Source: Plantactinospora sp. KBS50 (lineage in GTDB: Bacteria; Actinomycetota; Actinomycetes; Mycobacteriales; Micromonosporaceae). From it: a stretch of 64,000 nucleotides of DNA. Position 1 is the stretch's first letter; each line of letters begins with the position of its first letter. The stretch covers positions 6,538,501 through 6,602,500 of the forward strand of contig NZ_CP022961.1 in assembly GCF_002285795.1 (NCBI RefSeq). Direction: 5' to 3'. A program made the translations under genes and the position numbers. Shown one piece after another: positions 8,411 to 16,238 of this stretch. The notes under the pieces are model-generated. The model did no database searches. It saw nothing but the letters and a program-made list of their open reading frames with translations, and had not been told where the DNA came from.

Positions 8411-8944
8411 CTACTCCTTCACCTGGTACGTCGGGCGGATGACCGCCCGCGCCAGGGTGTGGAACGTCAGGTTGAACCCGACCTGCGCGCACGGCGTGTC
8501 CGGCCCCAGGTCGAGGCTCGGAACGTCCAGCGCGTGCACGGCGAAGAGGTACCGGTGCGCCCGGTCGCCGGCCGGCGGCGCCGCACCGCCGTACCCCTGC
8601 GAACCGTAGTCGTTGCGCATCGCCACGGCGCCGTCGAGCGACTGGCCGCCGGCCCCGCGCGGCAGTTCGGTCACCGTGGCCGGCAAATTGATCAGCACCC
8701 AGTGCCAGAATCCGCTGGCGGTGGGAGCATCCGGGTCGAAGCAGGTCACCACGAAGCTCTGCGTCTCCGCGGGGAAGCCGGACCAGCTCAGCTGCGGCGA
8801 CTCGTTTCCGCCGCCGACGCTCTGATGCGCGAACGCGGCGTCCATCGGCTCGCCGTTGGCCACGTCCGTGCTGGTGAGCGTGAACGACGGTACGGGCGGC
8901 AGGGTCTCGTACGGGTCCGGGGCGATCGGACGATCCAGGTTCAT
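8411..8944 (-). CDS. PEBP family (YbhB/YbcL-type) protein
   Basis: A 177-residue protein with the phosphatidylethanolamine-binding protein hallmarks: [11 protein letters not shown], the [16 protein letters not shown] anion-pocket motif, and [14 protein letters not shown]. No signal peptide is visible, so it is probably cytosolic. Bacterial homologues bind small anionic ligands or act as protease/kinase inhibitors, but their role is mostly unknown. It is monocistronic and convergent with the methyltransferase gene (78-base gap). ATG 8944 directly precedes the domain. Confidence 0.88.
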   Translation of the reverse strand: MNLDRPIAPDPYETLPPVPSFTLTSTDVANGEPMDAAFAHQSVGGGNESPQLSWSGFPAETQSFVVTCFDPDAPTASGFWHWVLINLPATVTELPRGAGGQSLDGAVAMRNDYGSQGYGGAAPPAGDRAHRYLFAVHALDVPSLDLGPDTPCAQVGFNLTFHTLARAVIRPTYQVKE

Positions 8945-9366
8945 CTCATGTCCTTCCGCGAGAATGTCCGCAGACCTTCTTACCCGAACCAGGCCGACGA
9001 CACGGACATGTCGGCAACGCCACTCGCTGTGGACAGGCCAGGGAGATCGAGGTCAGGTACCGCGTCTGCGACCTGGCCGCGTTGGAGCCCGAGCCATGCC
9101 GCCGTGACGTTGCCCTGTCGGCCCTGTAACTCAGGAAGACCAGGCGTACGCCCAGGATGGCTGTTCCTGGACGACGTCGAGCGCATCGGGGAGCGTTCGT
9201 GGAGATCGAGAAGATCATCGGTCCGGGGCAGTCTGGGAAGGCCCTGCAAGCCGCGCAACCCTGGCTGGTGTGTAGCAGCGAGGCCACACCAGCGGATCGC
9301 AGTAGCGCCGTTCGACGGCAACGCTCCGGTGTCCCGGTTGCCGCCATCTGCTGGCATGCTCTGCCC
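8945..9366. other. Gene-poor stretch, nothing recognised
   Basis: About 420 bases with lower GC bias and no frame that looks like a real protein. A frame beginning with ATG at 9157 joins the next gene in phase, but its first 70 residues look non-coding. No transposase, repeat or RNA gene was seen. It may be decayed sequence at the edge of an accessory patch. Confidence 0.4.
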
Positions 9367-9756
9367 GTGCTCGATCGCCAGTGGCTCACCCAGGACCAGC
9401 AGTTCGCTCCCGGCAGGGAACTGTTCCGCTGCGACCGTCAGTTCGCCGTCTGGGCCTACACCATCAGCCACAGCCAACTGGTGCTGCGGGCGCGGACGAC
9501 CGGTACCGACGGGCACCGGCCGACACGCATTGATGTTCTCTTCAAGCCCGTCGAGGCGATGAAGACCCGGATGGAGTACCGGGACGGGCTGGTCATCCGG
9601 TGCGCCACGACCGACGAACGCGACCGAATCCTGGCCGACGCCGGCTTGGTGGGTACGAATTTCAGGGTGTTCGTGCTGCCGACCCCGGATGGGCTCGACC
9701 ATGTCGTCACCATGGGTGTCGGGTGGTGCGAGGATGAGCGGGAAGATCGCGAGTGA
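9367..9756 (+). CDS. Uncharacterised protein, first of a coupled pair
   Basis: A 129-residue soluble protein that I do not recognise. It starts VLDRQWLTQDQQFAP and contains aromatic beta-strand patterns (RQFAVWAYTISHSQLVLRA) and an acidic tail. There are no Cys clusters, membrane helices or nuclease motifs. Its stop overlaps the start of the next gene by four bases (GTGA), so the two are translationally coupled. GTG 9367 was chosen because the compositional coding signal begins there; ATG 9157 would add 70 low-quality residues. The start has no clear ribosome-binding site. The small-beta-protein plus larger-partner layout recalls actinobacterial immunity or defence pairs, but nothing proves that. 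Confidence 0.5.
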   Translation: MLDRQWLTQDQQFAPGRELFRCDRQFAVWAYTISHSQLVLRARTTGTDGHRPTRIDVLFKPVEAMKTRMEYRDGLVIRCATTDERDRILADAGLVGTNFRVFVLPTPDGLDHVVTMGVGWCEDEREDRE

Positions 9757-10805
9757 CAGGGCTGGACTTCTTCGTCGACGTGGTGGTCCGTGGCATGGTT
9801 CTCGGCGTCGGAGCCGGTGATCCGCCTGACGAGGTGGCGCGGGTGCTGGGATCCGGGTACGTCGAGGACCTACGCCGCACCACCCTGCGCCGCGACTACG
9901 GCCTGGTCGAGTTCTCCTGGACAAGGGGACGCGATGACACCGCTTGGTGCCCCGGCGGCTTCGTTGTCCAGGTACACCGGCTGACCGCGTTGCCCGTCAC
10001 CACGCCGTTCGACCGGTACGGGTCGTTCGATCAACGGCTACGGTTCGACGGGTTGGCCCGCACGGTCGCCGCGCTTGATCAGCGGCTGGAGGAGATTGCC
10101 CGCGAAGGTGACAGCCCCACCTTCCGCCGGTACGGGCTTGCGGAGTCGCAGACCGTCATCTTGGTCGTCGCCGACAGCGCGGACGGTCGACTTTCGGCTG
10201 GCGATGTGTGGTCGATCGCCGTCCCGTCTCCAGCCGCCGGCCGGCCCGCCGCACGCAGCCAAGCCATCGACCACCAGTTGGCCCACATGCTGCGGCTGTC
10301 CGACACCGCCCGCGCCGACTGGCTCCAGCGCAACCAGCCGGCCGCGGCTCACGTCAACTGGTGGCTGGCATTGCTCTGCACGCCCGACCGGAAGTTCAAC
10401 AAGGCGGGCCGGCCGATCCAGATGCGGGCAGACTGGGTACGGCTGACACTGTGGCTGCTGCGCTGGACCAGCGATCAAGGCGTCTTCAACGCCTACGAAC
10501 ACGCCCAGCGGATGGCGTACTTCCGCGCGATGTTGAAGGACCTGGACATCGACTCGCTCGCGCTGGCGCCCTCTGCCGACGAGATCGTCCGGAACTGCCT
10601 GGCGGCCATCCCGGTCAGTCTGGACGAGGTGGCACTCGTCGACCACCCATCGGCGCTGCGTCGACTGAACCGGAGTCAGATGTGGGCGTCCCGTCGGGCC
10701 AAGAACCTGATCAACGCCGCAGAATACAACCTGGACGACGTCACCGACGAACGACTGGCCCAGCAGCTACGGCAGTGGATCGCAGTCAAGCGACGCCTCG
10801 TCTGA
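9753..10805 (+). CDS. Uncharacterised protein, second of a coupled pair
   Basis: A 350-residue soluble protein, not recognised. The N-terminal part (about 1-110) has GDPPDEVARVLGSGYVEDLR followed by a short strand, LVEFSWTR. This is reminiscent of SMI1/KNR4-like or other immunity-type actinobacterial proteins, but the match is too weak to name. The C-terminal two-thirds is helical and Arg/Leu-rich (RLTLWLLRW, RRLNRSQMWASRRAKNLI). No membrane segment, Walker motif or nuclease motif is visible. GTG 9753 overlaps the preceding stop. A 363-base gene-free stretch follows. The two genes plus the flanking nuclease-like gene form the accessory patch next to tRNA-Ser. Confidence 0.6.
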   Translation: MTGLDFFVDVVVRGMVLGVGAGDPPDEVARVLGSGYVEDLRRTTLRRDYGLVEFSWTRGRDDTAWCPGGFVVQVHRLTALPVTTPFDRYGSFDQRLRFDGLARTVAALDQRLEEIAREGDSPTFRRYGLAESQTVILVVADSADGRLSAGDVWSIAVPSPAAGRPAARSQAIDHQLAHMLRLSDTARADWLQRNQPAAAHVNWWLALLCTPDRKFNKAGRPIQMRADWVRLTLWLLRWTSDQGVFNAYEHAQRMAYFRAMLKDLDIDSLALAPSADEIVRNCLAAIPVSLDEVALVDHPSALRRLNRSQMWASRRAKNLINAAEYNLDDVTDERLAQQLRQWIAVKRRLV

Positions 10806-11168
10806 TGTCCGCTGCAGTTTGCCTCCGACGTTGCCGGACGAACGCCGCGCGGTCCAACGGAAGAAGTTGAGCCGCGCGGCGCCCACGCACTACCCCTCCT
10901 GAGCCAGCGGCTCGACGTCGAGTTCGACGACGGCCACCCCGGCGCAGAGCGGAAACATCGAGTGCGTACCGCGTTGGCCTGCTCGTACATCGGCCGAGTC
11001 GCCGATCAACGGTTCTGCAAATTCGGCAAGCGTGAGCGCAGCCCCGGGTCAGCTTCGCCCCTCAGCCGACCTGAACCTTGACCACCCAGTCGACTCCGTT
11101 TAGCGCTGGCCGTTGGCCACGACGATGGTCCGGCACGTCGCTCGAAGTCAAAGAGAACCTTGAGCTTA
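10806..11168. other. Gene-free stretch between accessory genes
   Basis: About 363 bases with no convincing frame in any phase, of mixed GC content. It may hold remnants of degraded coding sequence. The 3' end of the nuclease-like gene marks its right edge. No hairpin with a T-tract was found. Confidence 0.4.
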
Positions 11169-12284
11169 TCAATGATTCTTGTTGCCGCCATCTCCCATAA
11201 ATGCCCTGACGGCAGACCGTATTGCGTCAGCGTGGAGATAGATATCGTCAACAGAACCGATCAAATGACGGGTCTCGGTCTTATCGGCATCGAACGTCCC
11301 AACGTACTTTCGAGCCTTCCCATTGAAGTGCAGTCGCGCTATGGGCTTGCGGTTGTTGTCGTCCAGGATGACCGCGAAGTACGACTTTGCGTCGCGACCC
11401 ACAATGCGCTGGGGCTTAACCTCGCTACATGCGATCGCCTTGACGATCTGGTAGCCGTTCAGCTCTTCGAGCGTCGTTTCCACCTCGGTGTCACGGGTGA
11501 CGTCGCCCAGTGCGACCTCTTCGCTCTCAAGCACATCGGAAGGCGCCTCGGTGGCCTGTCTGGGAAGGCTTGCGTGGAGTGCGTCTTTCAGACGTTCATT
11601 TACTTGATCTCGGACAAACTGCGAGGACGCCTTGGCAACCAGTGAACGAAACTGTTCGCGCCTCTTCTGAGTGAAGGCGCCATCATAGACTCTCGTGGCG
11701 AAAAATTTGACCCAATCATCCTCGGGATCCTTGAACTGCGCCGCCATCGAGCGCTTGATTTGGCCGAGATATTTCAATTCTTCCGCCGCGCTGATAATGG
11801 AGTCAAGGTCGAAGACTTCTTTTGTGAGCTTGCGCAGTTCCGGCAACAAGCTGTCATCAATGTCTTGCAGATCCAGCACGAGAAATGGCTTGGCATCCAT
11901 CTTGTTGGGCGCGTCGAGATCGGTGTAGAATTGGTAGACCTGACCGTTGGTGAGGACCGCGATCCGCGCGTTCGTGACCGAGAAATACCGATAGAGCTGA
12001 GATGCGTGTTCAATTTTTAGAGAGTCGCGCGGCTGCTTGCATTCGATGAGGATCTGCACCTCGCCGGAATGCATGATTGCGTAGTCGACCTTTTCGCCCT
12101 TCTTGGCGCCGACGTCGGCGGTGAACTCCGGTATCACCTCCAGCGGATCAAAGACATCGTAGCCGAGGATCATCGAGATGAACGGCATGACGAAAGCATT
12201 CTTGGCAGCTTCTTCCGTCTGAATCGTGTCCCGCTGATTTCGAACCTTCGTGGCAAGCGCGGCGACCCGTTCATCGAACTCCAT
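11169..12284 (-). CDS. Stand-alone type I restriction HsdR N-terminal-type protein
   Basis: A 371-residue protein with codon usage and GC clearly lower than its neighbours. Residues about 20-135 match the HsdR_N PD-(D/E)xK nuclease fold: TEEAAKNAFVMPFISMILGY, then D67 in GEKVDYAIMHSG and E81-x-K83 in QILIECKQPRDSL. That is followed by ASQLYRYFSVTNARIAVLTNG, typical of the domain. There is no helicase motor, and no HsdM or HsdS gene lies in the window, so this is not a complete type I system. The C-terminal half (about 260-371) is a separate beta-rich region with RPIARLHFNGKARKYVGTFD-like strands, seen in other solo members. It probably binds or cleaves nucleic acid, but its partner is unknown. 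It looks horizontally acquired, with tRNA-Ser about 460 bases away. Confidence 0.8.
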   Translation of the reverse strand: MEFDERVAALATKVRNQRDTIQTEEAAKNAFVMPFISMILGYDVFDPLEVIPEFTADVGAKKGEKVDYAIMHSGEVQILIECKQPRDSLKIEHASQLYRYFSVTNARIAVLTNGQVYQFYTDLDAPNKMDAKPFLVLDLQDIDDSLLPELRKLTKEVFDLDSIISAAEELKYLGQIKRSMAAQFKDPEDDWVKFFATRVYDGAFTQKRREQFRSLVAKASSQFVRDQVNERLKDALHASLPRQATEAPSDVLESEEVALGDVTRDTEVETTLEELNGYQIVKAIACSEVKPQRIVGRDAKSYFAVILDDNNRKPIARLHFNGKARKYVGTFDADKTETRHLIGSVDDIYLHADAIRSAVRAFMGDGGNKNH

Positions 12285-12746
12285 TAAGCACTCCCCTTTT
12301 TTTCTGGCAGGCGAAAGACACCGGGCGCGGCCCGCAATCCCTTGCTGGCGAGTCTGATGCCCACGGCAAGCCCGGATGTTACCGACCGATTGCCTAGCGC
12401 GACCTCAGAAAAGAGACCGACTAATCCCTCCTTTCGCCTTGCCGATGGGACAGAAAGGGCGGGTTCGTGGTGTCTTGATCGTGAGTATGATGCGCTCCCG
12501 ACCCGAGTGGGTCTCCTGGATCTTGAGCCGCAGGCCAGCTGTCCACGTCTGCCGCGGTGAACAAGGCCTATTCCTCGTGCATCGAGGCCCGGGTCGAAGA
12601 AGCACCGGGTGACGCCGACAGGCAACCGCCACGACCAGTGAGACACGGCGGCATCGGCAAGGGCCGGCGAAATCGATTCACCAGCTGTGAACACGCCCCC
12701 GGCCGGCGTTCGTGCTGGTCGGGGGACGTTTTTGCTGCTCGGACGG
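12285..12746. other. Gene-free stretch between the nuclease-like gene and tRNA-Ser
   Basis: About 460 bases with no supported gene. A G/C stem (CCCCCG at 12696-12701, CGGGGG at 12720-12725) followed by ACGTTTTT looks like a plus-strand terminator with no gene to terminate, perhaps left from a lost gene. I looked for a second copy of the tRNA 3' end here and in the accessory patch and did not see one. Confidence 0.4.
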
Positions 12747-12833
12747 CGGAGGGTGTGGGATTCGAACCCACGAAGAGATTGCTCCCTTACCGGTTTTCAA
12801 GACCAGCGCCATCGGCCACTAGGCGAACCCTCC
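12747..12833 (-). tRNA. tRNA-Ser (anticodon UGA)
   Basis: A complete class II tRNA: 7-bp acceptor stem (GGAGGGT/ACCCTCC), D-arm, anticodon stem CTGGT/ACCGG with loop CTTGAAA giving anticodon TGA, a long variable arm typical of tRNA-Ser, and T-arm GTGGG-TTCGAAT-CCCAC. CCA is not encoded. It decodes UCA-type codons, rare in this GC-rich genome. It sits at the border of the gene-poor accessory patch. Confidence 0.95.
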
Positions 12834-12995
12834 GGACGACGCGCCCGGCTCGCCGGGACACCGCCGGTCCTAGTCTGCCATGGCCCGGTGAACCGTCGGT
12901 GATCGCCGGACCCCGGCCTCGAACCATCCTCGAACCATCCTCGAACCGCGGCGGACCGGGCGTGGGTCGGGCCGATCGTCGGGTAAGACTGAGCC

Positions 12996-13976
12996 ATGCG
13001 CGCGATCACGATTCCCGAACCCGGTGGGCCGGAGGCCCTCGTCTGGGCCGAGGTGCCGGACCCCGAGCCCGGCACCGGCGAGCTGCTGATCGAGGTGTGC
13101 GCCAGCGCCGTGAACCGGGCCGACGTGCTGCAACGGCAGGGGCACTACGCTCCGCCGCCGGGCGCCCCGACGTACCCGGGTCTGGAATGCTCGGGCACGG
13201 TGGCGGCCGTCGGCCCGGGGGTGGCCGGCTGGACGGTGGGCCAACCGGTCTGTGCGCTGCTGGCCGGCGGCGGGTACGCCGAGCGGGTGGCCGTGCCGGC
13301 CGGTCAGGTGCTGCCGGTGCCGGTCGGGGTCGACCTGGTGGAGGCGGCGGCGCTACCGGAGGTGGCCTGCACCGTCTGGTCGAACGTTGCCCGGTTGGCG
13401 CGGCTCGACCGCGGCGAGACCCTGCTGGTGCATGGCGGCGGCAGCGGGATCGGCACCTTCGCGATCCAGTTCGGCAAGGCGCTGGGCGCCACGGTGGCGG
13501 TAACGGCCCGGGCCGGCAAGCACGGCCCGCTGCGGGAGTTGGGTGCCGACCACACGATCGATTATCGCGAGCAGGACTTCGTCGAGGAGATCCGCTCGGC
13601 CACCGGTGGGCGGGGCGCGGACGTGATCCTGGACATCATGGGTGCGGCGTACCTGGGTCGGAACGTCGCGGCGTTGGCCACCGGCGGGCGTCTCGTGGTG
13701 ATCGGCCTGCAGGGCGGGCGCCAGGGTGAGCTTGACCTGGCGGCCCTGTTGGCCAAGCAGGGTACGGTCGCCGCCACGACGCTGCGGTCCCGGCCGGTCG
13801 AGCAGAAGGCGGCGATCGTACGGGGTGTTCGGGAGCAGGTGTGGCCGCTGGTCGAGTCGGGCCGGATCCGCCCGGTGGTGGATCGGCGGGTGCCGCTGGA
13901 GCGGGCCGCCGAGGCGCACCGGTTGATCGAGTCGAGCGACCACCTCGGCAAGGTGCTGCTGGTCCGCGAGCGGTAG
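12996..13976 (+). CDS. NAD(P)H:quinone oxidoreductase, zinc-less MDR family
   Basis: A 326-residue medium-chain reductase of the QOR/PIG3 type. The catalytic domain has VNRADVLQRQGHY and the Rossmann fold has VHGGGSGIGTFAIQFGKALGA. The Cys/His zinc ligands of alcohol dehydrogenases are missing, as expected for quinone reductases. It reduces quinones or enones with NADPH in the cytosol. ATG 12996 starts right at the conserved MRAITIPEPGGPEAL. It lies upstream of, and convergent with, soxR, which together with the quinone substrate suggests a redox-stress neighbourhood. Confidence 0.9.
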   Translation: MRAITIPEPGGPEALVWAEVPDPEPGTGELLIEVCASAVNRADVLQRQGHYAPPPGAPTYPGLECSGTVAAVGPGVAGWTVGQPVCALLAGGGYAERVAVPAGQVLPVPVGVDLVEAAALPEVACTVWSNVARLARLDRGETLLVHGGGSGIGTFAIQFGKALGATVAVTARAGKHGPLRELGADHTIDYREQDFVEEIRSATGGRGADVILDIMGAAYLGRNVAALATGGRLVVIGLQGGRQGELDLAALLAKQGTVAATTLRSRPVEQKAAIVRGVREQVWPLVESGRIRPVVDRRVPLERAAEAHRLIESSDHLGKVLLVRER

Positions 13977-14058
13977 CCGGCCCCCGGCCGGCTCGCGCAC
14001 ACGCCGGGACGCGGGACGCGGAAACGCGGGACGCCGGGACGCACCGGACCAGCGGTGG

Positions 14059-14478
14059 TCAGCCGAGCAGGCGCGGTCCCGGGCCTTCGGCGGCGAGTAC
14101 GTCGTCGGGGTTGTACAGCCGGCAGCGTTGCAGGGACAGGCAGCCGCAGCCGATGCAGCCGGTGAGGTCGTCGCGCAGCCGCGTGAGCAGGTTGATGCGG
14201 TCGTCCAGCCGGCCGCGCCACCGGTTGGACAGCCGGGTCCAGTCCGCGCGGGTGGGGGTACGCGAGTCGGGCAGTTCGTCAAGGGCGGTGCGGATCTCCT
14301 CCAGCGACACCCCGACCTGCTGGGAGATCCGGATGAAGGCCACCCGGCGCAGCTCGGACCGCTCGTACCGGCGCTGGTTTCCGCCGGTGCGGCCGGCCCG
14401 GATCAGGCCCAGCCGCTCGTAGTAGCGCAGCGCCGAGGGCGCCACCCCGGAGCGCGCCGCAAGCTCGCCGATGGTCAT
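14059..14478 (-). CDS. soxR: SoxR, redox-sensing MerR-family regulator
   Basis: A 139-residue protein. The N-terminal MerR HTH is TIGELAARSGVAPSALRYYE, followed by a dimerisation helix. The C-terminal CIGCGCLSLQRC supplies the four cysteines (CxxCxCx5C) of the [2Fe-2S] sensor. SoxR is switched on by redox-cycling compounds such as phenazines and actinorhodin-type antibiotics. ATG 14478 follows CAGGACACG; longer starts at 14490 and 14499 are possible. It is divergent from the split transketolase genes, with a palindrome between them, and convergent with the quinone oxidoreductase. In actinomycetes SoxR usually controls oxidoreductases and exporters. Confidence 0.92.
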   Translation of the reverse strand: MTIGELAARSGVAPSALRYYERLGLIRAGRTGGNQRRYERSELRRVAFIRISQQVGVSLEEIRTALDELPDSRTPTRADWTRLSNRWRGRLDDRINLLTRLRDDLTGCIGCGCLSLQRCRLYNPDDVLAAEGPGPRLLG

Positions 14479-14505
14479 CGTGTCCTGCATCGCCCTCACC
14501 TTGAG

Positions 14506-14521
14506 TTGAAGTGCACTTCAA
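14506..14521. promoter_or_regulatory. 16-bp palindrome, candidate SoxR operator
   Basis: TTGAAGTGCACTTCAA is a perfect palindrome, extended by two more pairs after one mismatch. It lies in the 59 bases between soxR and the transketolase N-subunit gene. It shares the CTTGA/TCAAG flavour of SoxR boxes (CCTCAAGTTAACTTGAGG) but is not identical. Confidence 0.6.
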
Positions 14522-14537
14522 GTCGCAGGCTATCCGC

Positions 14538-15233
14538 ATGAGTGTCCCGACAACCACGACCGAGCCGATGGCCTCGGTCACCCCGCTGCTGACCCGGATC
14601 ACCGGGGACGAGAAACACGCGCCCAGCGCGCACAGCACCCTCGATGTGCTCTGGGTGCTCTACGACCGGGTGCTGGCCACCACGCCCGCGACGGCGGAGG
14701 ACCCGGACCGGGACCGCTTCCTGCTCTCCAAGGGGCACGGGCCGGCCGCGTTCTACGCGGTGCTGGCCGCCAAGGGGTTCATCCCACCGGAGTGGCTGGA
14801 CGACCTGGCCGGACCGGACAGCCGGCTCGGTCACCACCCGGACCGGCTGCTGGTGCCGGGGGTGGAGATCGGCTCGGGCTCGCTCGGGCACGGCCTCGGG
14901 CTGGGCGTGGGCACCGCGCTCGGCCTCCGGGCGCAGGGTCTGACCAACCCCCGGGTGTACGTCCTGATCGGCGACGCCGAGTTGGACGAGGGCGCCAACC
15001 ACGAGGCCGTCGCCTATGCGGGGGCGATCGGGCTGGACAGCGTGACCGCGATCGTGGTCGACAACGCCTCGGCCACGCACGGCTGGCCCGGTGGCATCGC
15101 CGGCCGGTTCACCGTGGCCGGTTGGACCGCCGTCACCGTGGACGGCCGGGACCACGAGGAGATTTTCGCCGGGTTGACCGGGCACCGGCCCGGTCGGCCG
15201 CACGCGGTGGTGGCCCGGATCGGAGGAGCATGA
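14538..15233 (+). CDS. Transketolase, N-terminal subunit (ThDP-binding half)
   Basis: A 231-residue protein equal to the N-terminal half of transketolase. It has SKGHGPAAFYAVLAAKG, the GSLGHGLGLGVGTALG stretch, and the ThDP-Mg motif region GDAELDEGANHEA with the distal Asn in DNASATHG. It forms the active enzyme with the next gene's product, moving two-carbon ketol units in the pentose phosphate pathway or in a specialised ketose pathway. ATG 14538 follows a weak CAGG; a start at 14511 would run through the operator. It overlaps the C-subunit gene (TGATG). Split transketolases often serve secondary pathways, not housekeeping. Confidence 0.87.
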   Translation: MSVPTTTTEPMASVTPLLTRITGDEKHAPSAHSTLDVLWVLYDRVLATTPATAEDPDRDRFLLSKGHGPAAFYAVLAAKGFIPPEWLDDLAGPDSRLGHHPDRLLVPGVEIGSGSLGHGLGLGVGTALGLRAQGLTNPRVYVLIGDAELDEGANHEAVAYAGAIGLDSVTAIVVDNASATHGWPGGIAGRFTVAGWTAVTVDGRDHEEIFAGLTGHRPGRPHAVVARIGGA

Positions 15234-16123
15234 TGCGCGACACGTTCGTCGGGACCAGCACGGCGCTGCTGGCGGAGGATCCGCGGACCGCCCTGGTGCT
15301 GGCCGACATCTCGGCGGCCGACTTTGCCCCGGCCGCGCGCCGGCACCCGGACCGGGTGCTCAACGTCGGCATCCGGGAGCAGTTGATGATCGGCGTGGCG
15401 GGTGGGCTGGCGCTGACCGGGCTGCGTCCGATCGTGCACTCGTACGCGACGTTCCTGGTGGACCGGGCGTACGAGCAGATCAAGCTCGACCTCGATCACC
15501 AGGGGGTCGGTGCGGTGCTGGTCAGCGTCGGCGCCTCGTACGATGCCGCGCGCTCCGGCCGGACCCACCAGTCGCCGGGAGACGTGGCGCTGTTCGACAC
15601 GTTGGGTCGGTGGACGGTGCGGGTGCCCGGTCATCCGAGCGAGGTGGCCCCGTTGCTGCGGTCCGCGGTGGCCCAGGACGGGTCGGTCTATCTGCGGTTG
15701 TCGAGCCAGTCCAACACGGCCGGCCATCCGGGGGCCGACCGGCTGCGGGTGCTGCGCCGGGGTACGCCGGGCGCACCGCTGGTGGTGGCGGTCGGTCCGG
15801 TGCTGGACGCGACGCTCACCGCGGTCGCCGCGCTGGATGTCACGGTCGCCTACACCCACACGCCGCGGCCGTTCGACACCGCCGGGCTGCGGGAACTGGC
15901 CGGTCGCGAGGTGGTGCTGGTCGAGCCGTACCTGGCCGGGACCTCGGCCCGGGTGGTGGCCGACGCCCTGGCCGACCGGCCGCACCGGCTGCTCGGCCTC
16001 GGCGTCACGGAGGTGGACCTGCACCGGTACGGCGATCCGGCGGACCACGCGCGCTGGCACGGCCTCGATGCGGCGGGACTGTGCCGGTCCATCACCGCGT
16101 TCCTCGTGCCCGGCGCCGGCTGA
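15233..16123 (+). CDS. Transketolase, C-terminal subunit
   Basis: A 296-residue protein equal to the pyrimidine-binding plus C-terminal half of transketolase. NVGIREQLMIGVAGGLALTG contains the Glu that activates the ThDP aminopyrimidine, followed by SYATFLVDRAYEQIKLD. The start is one of two tandem ATGs at 15230 and 15233; 15233 has the better spacing (5 bases) from GGAGGA. Its A is shared with the upstream stop, ensuring stoichiometric synthesis with the N-subunit. It is followed by a tandem-repeat gap. Expression is probably set by the SoxR-side promoter. Confidence 0.87.
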   Translation: MRDTFVGTSTALLAEDPRTALVLADISAADFAPAARRHPDRVLNVGIREQLMIGVAGGLALTGLRPIVHSYATFLVDRAYEQIKLDLDHQGVGAVLVSVGASYDAARSGRTHQSPGDVALFDTLGRWTVRVPGHPSEVAPLLRSAVAQDGSVYLRLSSQSNTAGHPGADRLRVLRRGTPGAPLVVAVGPVLDATLTAVAALDVTVAYTHTPRPFDTAGLRELAGREVVLVEPYLAGTSARVVADALADRPHRLLGLGVTEVDLHRYGDPADHARWHGLDAAGLCRSITAFLVPGAG

Positions 16124-16124
16124 C

Positions 16125-16238
16125 CGGAGCCTCAGCCGCGGGGCGGGTTTCGGAGCCCCAAGCCGCGAGCGCCGGAGGCTCAGCCGCGGGCGCTCGGAGG
16201 CTCAAGCCGCGAGCGCTCGGAGGCTCAGCCGCGGGCGC
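16125..16238. repeat. Five 21-26-base tandem units at the 3' end of a glycosyltransferase gene
   Basis: Units beginning CGGAGGCTCAGCCGCGGGCG (variants with CTCAAGCCGCGAGCG) occur at about 16125, 16151, 16173, 16195 and 16218. The last one contains the stop codon of the minus-strand glycosyltransferase, so the array is a serial duplication of that gene's tail. Units abut, so it is not CRISPR. Confidence 0.8.

Noticed and set aside
9157-9366. N-terminal extension of the unknown protein from ATG 9157
   Set aside because: The extra 70 residues are rich in Arg, Ala and Gly without any fold pattern, and no ribosome-binding site is seen; GTG 9367 is preferred, with low certainty.
11169-12284. Complete type I restriction-modification system
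   Set aside because: No methylase, specificity or helicase genes in the window; only the N-terminal nuclease-type domain is present.
12696-12730. Terminator of an unseen plus-strand gene next to tRNA-Ser
   Set aside because: The G/C stem and T-run look real but no gene ends upstream; not listed as a separate feature.
12557-13729. Plus-strand frame containing GVGFEPTKRLLPYRFSRP
   Set aside because: This is the well-known false peptide from reading through a tRNA-Ser gene; its downstream part is a shadow of the quinone oxidoreductase gene.
16125-16238. Possible CRISPR-like array
   Set aside because: Units abut without spacers and include a gene stop codon. No cas genes are present.
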